Source: Planctomycetota bacterium (GTDB taxonomy: Bacteria; Planctomycetota; Phycisphaerae; Sedimentisphaerales; Anaerohalosphaeraceae). From it: a DNA stretch of 5,932 nt. The stretch lies in contig JAGHBX010000011.1 in the NCBI GenBank assembly GCA_021160785.1, forward strand, positions 1 through 5,932, read 5' to 3'. Shown piece after piece: positions 5,141 to 5,932 of the stretch. Each line of letters begins with the position of its first letter. Within the stretch, counting starts at the first letter, position 1. The notes beneath the pieces were generated by a model. It worked only from the letters and a program-made list of their open reading frames with translations. It was not told the origin of the DNA and did no database searches. Position numbers and translations under genes: made by a program.

Positions 5141-5932
5141 TCACTCTCGGCCAAAGGCGTATACATATCCGTCATTACAGCCGACCACCACCAGGCCTGC
5201 CGCTACCGCAGGCGATGAGATTATCGCCTGGCCGGTTTCGTACGACCAGAGGCGCTTTCCTTCGGCGAGGGTAACGACGTACAGCCTGCCGTCCTCCGAG
5301 CCGAAGACCACCTTGTCGCCGCAGATGACCGGCGAACTGTCGACAGCGCCGTTTGTCTTGAACGTCCAGACCTGTTTGCCGTCGTCGCGGGATATGCAAT
5401 GCAGACGATTGTCCCGGCCGCCGACAATGACAAAATCTTCGCCTATCGCCGGGGACGAAAAATACGCATCGTCGCTTTCCTTGTATTCCCATGCGACCTT
5501 GCCCGCCGCAATATCGATGCACATGAAAATGTTATCGTAGTTTCCCACATATACGCGCCGATCCAGAATCGCCGCCGAGGCCGCAATGTACGACCCCGTA
5601 TCGACCTCACCCGCGCGGGCGCCGTCGGCTAACGACACGACATGAATCAGCGCGTCGCAGCCGCCAAAGACCGTTGTCCCGGCATCGAGAGCGGGTGAGC
5701 CGTTTATGAAGTTGTCGCTTTCGTAGGTCCAGACGACCTTGCCGTCGGCGGAGTTTAGACAGTACATATTGTAATCGTGGCTGCCGACGAGTATCCAGGT
5801 CTCTTTGCCGTCGGGAGACTTCGTCCAGTTTGCAGCACCGACGATCTCGGCGTCGGTTTCGTGCTTCCATCTGAGCGAGCCGGTCTTCGCGTCGAGGGCA
5901 TAGAAAAACGTATCGTGCGAGCCGACATAGAC
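5141..5932 (-). CDS. PQQ-like beta-propeller repeat protein, 5' end missing
   Basis: The reading frame stays open from the TGA at 5143-5141 to the right edge, giving 263 visible residues; the true start lies outside the window. The chain consists of PQQ-like / WD-like propeller blades (Pfam PQQ_2 type) with a repeated pattern: a VxVG(S/G)xD strand, a short strand such as LYVV or LHCI, then DGKxVW and a final SSPAV/I strand. I count six full blades and a closing half-blade ending YVYAFGRE. One blade (near 5600-5690) has lost the usual tryptophan, reading GARAGEVDTG instead of GKxxW. Such proteins are usually exported structural or binding proteins; no PQQ-dehydrogenase catalytic motif is visible. 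It sits about 170 bp upstream of the YgbA-family gene, separated by the repeat island, so it may belong to a different transcription unit. The ATG at 5767 is an internal methionine, not the start. Confidence 0.85.
   Translation of the reverse strand, partial: VYVGSHDTFFYALDAKTGSLRWKHETDAEIVGAANWTKSPDGKETWILVGSHDYNMYCLNSADGKVVWTYESDNFINGSPALDAGTTVFGGCDALIHVVSLADGARAGEVDTGSYIAASAAILDRRVYVGNYDNIFMCIDIAAGKVAWEYKESDDAYFSSPAIGEDFVIVGGRDNRLHCISRDDGKQVWTFKTNGAVDSSPVICGDKVVFGSEDGRLYVVTLAEGKRLWSYETGQAIISSPAVAAGLVVVGCNDGYVYAFGRE

Overview
All supported genes lie on the minus strand, so the window is transcribed from position 5932 towards position 1. In that order it holds: the 3' part of a secreted-type beta-propeller (PQQ-like repeat) protein; a roughly 165-bp intergenic island of palindromes and short repeats; a small cysteine-rich protein of the YgbA / 'nitrous oxide-stimulated promoter' family; a large multidomain GH29 alpha-L-fucosidase whose start codon overlaps the YgbA stop codon; a 118-bp gap with a possible promoter; a large fusion of a clan GH-A glycoside hydrolase with a polysaccharide-lyase-like domain; and the first 21 codons of another exported protein, cut by the left edge.

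The style of the genes suggests a planctomycete-like bacterium or a related PVC-group polysaccharide degrader. The signs are long multidomain exported carbohydrate-active enzymes, PQQ-like repeat proteins, and GC-rich 'CCGGCG' palindromes between genes. This is an inference from gene style; the window holds no ribosomal or other phylogenetic marker.

The fucosidase and the hydrolase/lyase fusion would act together outside the cytoplasm on a fucosylated, probably uronate-containing polysaccharide. The fucosidase would trim fucose, the GH-A domain would cut a glycosidic backbone or side chain, and the lyase-like domain would act on or bind a uronic-acid polymer. The next gene begins 127 bp after the fusion with a good ribosome binding site and a signal peptide, so the locus continues past the left edge. 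No transporter, SusC/SusD pair, sulfatase or regulator is visible inside the window.

Four points stand out. (1) The GH-A and polysaccharide-lyase-like modules are fused in one chain. (2) The fucosidase keeps the nucleophile and acid/base positions expected for GH29 subfamily B but has replaced several residues that normally hold fucose. (3) A predicted nitrosative-stress protein is joined to the fucosidase by an ATGA overlap. (4) The intergenic island carries two copies of one element that differ by a clean 11-bp insertion or deletion.
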